The position numbers were made by a program, and so were the translations under genes. From Fimisoma sp964619315 (GTDB lineage Bacteria > Bacillota > Clostridia > Peptostreptococcales > Anaerovoracaceae), in assembly GCA_964619315.1 (NCBI GenBank), contig CAZUEH010000017.1, forward strand, positions 1 through 25,581: a stretch of 25,581 nucleotides of DNA, written 5' to 3'. Below are positions 22,557-25,581 of the stretch, one piece after another (position 1 is the stretch's first letter; every line of letters starts with the position of its first letter). Below the pieces are notes generated by a model, which worked only from the letters and a program-made list of their open reading frames with translations, made no database searches and was not told the origin of the DNA.

Positions 22557-22562
22557 AAAAGT

Positions 22563-22940
22563 ATGGCTCGTATAGCCGGTGTTGACTTACCAAGAGAAAA
22601 AAGAGTAGAAATTGGTTTGACTTATATCTACGGAATTGGTAAACAAACTTCAACTGCTATCCTTGAAAAAGCTGGAATTAACCCTGACACAAGAGTTAAG
22701 GACCTAACAGAGGATGAAGCAGGCGCAATCAGAAGAATCATTGATGCTGAATATGTAGTAGAAGGTGACCTTAGAAGAGAAGTTTCATTGAATATCAAGA
22801 GACTTATGGAAATCGGAAGCTACAGAGGTATCAGACACAGAAGAGGACTTCCAGTGAGAGGTCAAAAAACAAAGACAAATGCAAGAACACGTAAAGGTCC
22901 TAAGAAGACCGTAAGTAGAAAGAAAAAAGCAACTAGGTAA
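22563..22940 (+). CDS. rpsM: 30S ribosomal protein S13
   Basis: S13 (uS13, 125 aa) is in the small-subunit head and contacts the large subunit and P-site tRNA. MARIAGVDLPREKRVEIGLTYIYGIG at the N-terminus and GSYRGIRHRRGLPVRGQKTKTNARTRKGP near the C-terminus are diagnostic. It heads the alpha-type block rpsM-rpsK-rpsD-rpoA-rplQ, behind a GC-rich structured gap. SD GGGGGAAGGAG is strong. Confidence 0.98.
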   Translation: MARIAGVDLPREKRVEIGLTYIYGIGKQTSTAILEKAGINPDTRVKDLTEDEAGAIRRIIDAEYVVEGDLRREVSLNIKRLMEIGSYRGIRHRRGLPVRGQKTKTNARTRKGPKKTVSRKKKATR

Positions 22941-22955
22941 AGGAGGTAGGAAGTA

Positions 22956-23354
22956 ATGGCTAAAACTGTTAAAAAGACAGTAAGAAAAAAGAGAAGAGAA
23001 CGCAAAAACATTGAAAAAGGCCAGGCACATATCCAATCCACCTTTAACAATACTTTAGTTACTCTTACAGATATGGAAGGAAACGCACTTTCATGGTCAA
23101 GTGCGGGCTCCCTTGGATTCAAAGGATCCAGAAAATCAACTCCATTCGCAGCACAGATGGCAGCGGAAGAAGCAGCTAAAGGTGCAATGGAGCATGGCCT
23201 AAAGACTGTAGAAGTTTATGTAAAAGGTCCTGGTTCCGGCAGAGAAGCAGCTATCAGAGCACTTCAAACTGCTGGCCTTGATATCACAATGATCAAGGAT
23301 ATCACACCTATTCCACATAATGGATGCAGACCACCAAAGAGAAGAAGAGTTTAG
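22956..23354 (+). CDS. rpsK: 30S ribosomal protein S11
   Basis: S11 (uS11, 132 aa) forms part of the platform near the E site. The basic N-terminal tail is followed by AHIQSTFNNTLVTLTDMEGN, SAGSLGFKGSRKSTPFAAQ and the C-terminal ITPIPHNGCRPPKRRRV. Normal length; SD AAAGGAGG upstream, 15 bp after rpsM. Confidence 0.98.
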   Translation: MAKTVKKTVRKKRRERKNIEKGQAHIQSTFNNTLVTLTDMEGNALSWSSAGSLGFKGSRKSTPFAAQMAAEEAAKGAMEHGLKTVEVYVKGPGSGREAAIRALQTAGLDITMIKDITPIPHNGCRPPKRRRV

Positions 23355-23373
23355 GAAAGGAGGAGTAATTTAA

Positions 23374-23994
23374 ATGTCAAGATATACAGATGCAAACTGC
23401 AAACTATGCAGAAGAGAAGGACAGAAACTTTTCTTGAAAGGCGAAAGATGCTACGGTGTCAAGTGTGCGATTGAAAGAAGAAATTACGCTCCTGGACAGC
23501 ATGGTCAAGCAAGAAAGAAACAATCAGAATACGGATTACAGTTAAGAGAAAAGCAGAAAGCTAAGAGATTCTACGGAGTTCAAGAAACTCAGTTCAGAAA
23601 CCTTTTTGACAAAGCTGCTAAGAAGAATGGTAAGACAGGTGAAAACTTGATGATCTTACTAGAAACTAGACTGGACAATGTAGTATTCAGACTTGGATTC
23701 GCAGCTTCAAGAAAAGAAGCAAGACAGCTAGTGAACCACGGTCACTTTACTGTTAACGGAAGAAAGGCTTCAATTCCTTCAATGGAAGTTAAATCTGGAG
23801 ACGTTATCAAAGTTAAAGATAAGAGCCAGAGTTCACCTAAGTTCAAAGAAATTAAAGAAATGTCAATTACAGTTCCTTCATGGATGACTGTAGAGGTTGA
23901 TAAATTAGAAGGTAAAGTCGTTGCTATGCCAAGAAGAGAAGACATAGACACTCCAATTGCAGAGCATTTAATCGTCGAATTGTATTCCAAGTAG
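23374..23994 (+). CDS. rpsD: 30S ribosomal protein S4, zinc-binding form
   Basis: S4 (uS4, 206 aa) initiates small-subunit assembly and is a known autoregulator in both E. coli (alpha operon) and B. subtilis. Four N-terminal cysteines (C9, C12, C26, C31) form a zinc site, lost in the B. subtilis-type protein. The S4 RNA-binding domain follows (RLDNVVFRLGFAASRKEARQLVNHGHF). SD AAAGGAGGAG upstream. A 9-bp inverted repeat begins within its last codons. Confidence 0.98.
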   Translation: MSRYTDANCKLCRREGQKLFLKGERCYGVKCAIERRNYAPGQHGQARKKQSEYGLQLREKQKAKRFYGVQETQFRNLFDKAAKKNGKTGENLMILLETRLDNVVFRLGFAASRKEARQLVNHGHFTVNGRKASIPSMEVKSGDVIKVKDKSQSSPKFKEIKEMSITVPSWMTVEVDKLEGKVVAMPRREDIDTPIAEHLIVELYSK

Positions 23995-24032
23995 TTTCTA
24001 ACTAATAGGTTAACACTTGTACAACTTGGAAT
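23984..24032 (+). repeat. Inverted repeat joining the rpsD stop to the rpoA SD region
   Basis: Perfect 9-nt arms ATTCCAAGT (23984-23992) and ACTTGGAAT (24024-24032) enclose 31 nt containing a small TAAC/GTTA helix. The 3' arm ends 4 nt before the rpoA SD (GGGAGGG, 24036-24042). No T-run. It may tune RNA processing or the rpoA to r-protein expression ratio. Confidence 0.45.
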
Positions 24033-24048
24033 GAAGGGAGGGTTTTGA

Positions 24049-24993
24049 GTGATAGAGATCGAAAAACCAACAATCAATAAATTCATTGATCAAGACGGAC
24101 GTTATGGTAAGTTTGTCGTAGAACCTTTGGAAAGAGGCTACGGTATAACTCTAGGAAATGCCCTAAGAAGAATACTTCTTAGCTCACTTCCAGGTGCTGC
24201 TGTTACCTCCGTAAAAATCGACGGGATACTTCATGAGTTCTCAACAATACCGGGAGTAAAAGAAGACGTTACAGAGATCATATTAAACTTAAAGAAGCTT
24301 GCTGTTAGAATAGACGGTGAAAATACAAAGAGAGCTATAATCAACGCTGTAGGACCTAAAGTGGTAACTGCTGCCGACATTATAGGCGACTCCGACATAG
24401 AAATTTTCAACCCAGACTTGCACATCGCAACTCTAGAAGAAAATGCAACTCTTGTTATGGAAATCAACTTTGCAAGAGGAAGAGGCTATGTACCTGCGGA
24501 TCAGAACAAGACAGATAGTACACCAATCTCAGTGATTCCAGTGGACTCCATCTACACTCCTGTTACAAAGGTAAATTTCACTATTGAAAACACAAGAGTA
24601 GGTCAAGTTACAGACTATGATAGATTAGTATTAGAAATCTGGACAGATGGATCAATCACTCCTGAAGAAGGAGTTTCCATCGGCGGCAAGATTATGCAAG
24701 AGCATTTGAACTTGTTCATAAATCTTACTGACACTACAGACGCTATGGAAATCATGGTTGAAAAGGAAGAAGACCAGAAGGAAAAAGCTTTAGAGATGAC
24801 TATAGAAGAGCTAGAACTTTCCGTTCGTTCTTTCAACTGCCTCAAGAGAGCAGCTATCAACACTGTTGAAGAGCTAACTCAAAAGACAGAAGATGATATG
24901 ATGAAAGTAAGAAATCTCGGAAAGAAATCTCTTGACGAAGTTAAATCAAAACTAGAAGAATTGGGGCTTGGACTTAAACCGAGCGATGATTAA
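24049..24993 (+). CDS. rpoA: DNA-directed RNA polymerase subunit alpha (GTG start)
   Basis: Assembly platform of RNA polymerase (314 aa). The N-terminal domain shows FVVEPLERGYGITLGNALRRILLSSLPG, and the C-terminal DNA-binding domain starts near residue 248 (IEELELSVRSFNCLKRAAINTVEEL) with the helix-hairpin-helix KVRNLGKKSLDEV. GTG 24049 has SD GGGAGGG 6 nt upstream and no better start nearby. A 54-bp gap with an inverted repeat separates it from rpsD. Confidence 0.98.
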   Translation: MIEIEKPTINKFIDQDGRYGKFVVEPLERGYGITLGNALRRILLSSLPGAAVTSVKIDGILHEFSTIPGVKEDVTEIILNLKKLAVRIDGENTKRAIINAVGPKVVTAADIIGDSDIEIFNPDLHIATLEENATLVMEINFARGRGYVPADQNKTDSTPISVIPVDSIYTPVTKVNFTIENTRVGQVTDYDRLVLEIWTDGSITPEEGVSIGGKIMQEHLNLFINLTDTTDAMEIMVEKEEDQKEKALEMTIEELELSVRSFNCLKRAAINTVEELTQKTEDDMMKVRNLGKKSLDEVKSKLEELGLGLKPSDD

Positions 24994-25023
24994 TAATAGT
25001 TAGCGAGAAAGGAGAATCTTAGG

Positions 25024-25365
25024 ATGCCAGGATACAGAAAACTGGGAAGACCTTCCGCTCACAGAAAATCAATGCTGAGAAACCTTGTAACGGATTTATT
25101 CAGAGAAGGAAGAATTCAGACTACTGATTGCAGAGCAAAGGAAACCAGAAGAGAAGCAGAAAAACTGATTACATTGGCAAAGCGTGGCGATCTTCATGCT
25201 AGAAGACAAGTTTTATCATACGTTTTCGATGAAACCGTAGTAACAAAACTTTTCGAAGAAATCGCACCAAAATATGCTGATAGAAACGGTGGATATACAA
25301 GAATTCTGAAGTTAGGACCTCGCCAAGGCGACAACGCTGAGGTAGTATTCTTAGAATTAGTATAA
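25024..25365 (+). CDS. rplQ: 50S ribosomal protein L17
   Basis: L17 (bL17, 113 aa) sits on the solvent side near the tunnel exit. MPGYRKLGRPSAHRKSMLRNLVTDL and the C-terminal YTRILKLGPRQGDNAEVVFLEL are hallmarks. SD AAAGGAG upstream. Last gene of the super-operon; a strong terminator follows 18 bp after the stop. In many Firmicutes ecfA1-ecfA2-ecfT follow rplQ; here they lie at the other end of the window. Confidence 0.98.
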   Translation: MPGYRKLGRPSAHRKSMLRNLVTDLFREGRIQTTDCRAKETRREAEKLITLAKRGDLHARRQVLSYVFDETVVTKLFEEIAPKYADRNGGYTRILKLGPRQGDNAEVVFLELV

Positions 25366-25383
25366 TTTGCAAAACAAATTAGA

Positions 25384-25409
25384 AGAGACGGCCTCGGCCG
25401 TCTCTTTTT
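25384..25409 (+). terminator. Terminator of the ribosomal super-operon
   Basis: A perfect GC-rich 9-bp stem pairs AGAGACGGC (25384-25392) with GCCGTCTCT (25397-25405) around a CTCG tetraloop, followed by a run of five T. This is the strongest terminator in the window. Confidence 0.93.
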
Positions 25410-25429
25410 GTGTGTTGCTTCAATTAGAG

Positions 25430-25457
25430 AAAAGCCTTGCTATATAGCAAGGCTTTT
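25430..25457. terminator. Second hairpin after rplQ, possible bidirectional terminator
   Basis: A perfect palindrome: AAAAGCCTTGCTA (25430-25442), TA, TAGCAAGGCTTTT (25445-25457). Both strands would end with a short four-T run, so it could act as a back-up terminator in either direction. Confidence 0.65.
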
Positions 25458-25478
25458 GCAGTGCAAAGAAAGGAGAGC

Positions 25479-25533
25479 AAGAGCATAACGAAAGAAAACT
25501 ATCACACTGAGGTGATAGTTTTTGAGTGCTCTT
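25479..25533. other. Nested hairpin downstream of rplQ, possible third terminator or small RNA
   Basis: The inner stem AAAACTATCAC (25495-25505)/GTGATAGTTTT (25512-25522), with a 6-nt loop, is perfect and followed by T. It lies inside outer arms AAGAGCA (25479-25485)/TGCTCTT (25527-25533). No gene was seen from here to the window end; the remaining 48 bases hold nothing recognisable. Confidence 0.5.
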
Positions 25534-25581
25534 AAAAAGTAGATTCGCTAGCAATATTTATCCAGCAAATGCTGCTAAGTG

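Noticed and set aside
25467..25500. SD-like AGAAAGGAG after rplQ suggesting a small gene
   Set aside because: No ATG, GTG or TTG lies at a usable distance, and the region folds into a hairpin.
1..25581. CRISPR arrays, tRNA or rRNA genes, insertion sequences, phage or toxin-antitoxin genes
   Set aside because: No regular spaced repeats, cloverleaf, rRNA-like stretches or transposase and toxin motifs were seen on either strand.

Overview
The window is low-GC bacterial DNA with almost every gene on the + strand, strong purine-rich Shine-Dalgarno (SD) sites, ATG/GTG/TTG starts, a complete S10-spc-alpha ribosomal protein super-operon and an ECF transporter module. This fits an anaerobic, Gram-positive Clostridia-type Firmicute. 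The species cannot be named from sequence alone. Zinc-ligand (Cys4 or Cys3His) forms of S14, L36, S4 and adenylate kinase fit that assignment.

Region 1 (1-4027): a terminator from an upstream unit, then a promoter and a tight five-gene unit. It holds a type I dehydroquinase-like gene that has lost its Schiff-base lysine and most substrate-binding residues, the shared ECF energizing module (ecfA1, ecfA2, ecfT; no substrate-binding S component here) and trmB. Region 2 (4028-5707): a PLP aminotransferase whose promoter overlaps a perfect palindrome, then a small PC4/YdbC-type ssDNA-binding protein gene with its own promoter and terminator. Region 3 (5708-9376): a nucleoside-salvage unit made of a TGS-domain uridine-kinase-like protein, a PfkB kinase (probable PsuK) and pseudouridine-5'-phosphate glycosidase (PsuG), ended by a terminator. 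Together PsuK and PsuG would turn pseudouridine into uracil and ribose 5-phosphate.

Region 4 (9377-25409) is the ribosomal super-operon. After a 557-bp gap holding a terminator, an unexplained hairpin-bearing stretch, a consensus-like promoter and a structured leader of about 235 nt, the order is rpsJ, rplC, rplD, rplW, rplB, rpsS, rplV, rpsC, rplP, rpmC, rpsQ, rplN, rplX, rplE, rpsN, rpsH, rplF, rplR, rpsE, rpmD, rplO, secY, adk, map, infA, rpmJ, rpsM, rpsK, rpsD, rpoA, rplQ. It ends with a strong terminator and two further hairpins.

The most interesting material is non-coding. The rpsJ leader and an unusual 207-bp rpsJ-rplC gap both fold on paper into multi-stem RNAs. They share a core motif: CGRAG, a CTCA/TGAG hairpin, then CGRAGGG after the same 2-nt spacing. 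This looks like a duplicated binding site for an autoregulatory ribosomal protein. A third structured gap precedes rpsM, where E. coli carries the S4-binding alpha-operon site. The degenerate dehydroquinase-like protein is the most interesting coding feature. All structures and homologies were read by eye; no folding or database search was run.
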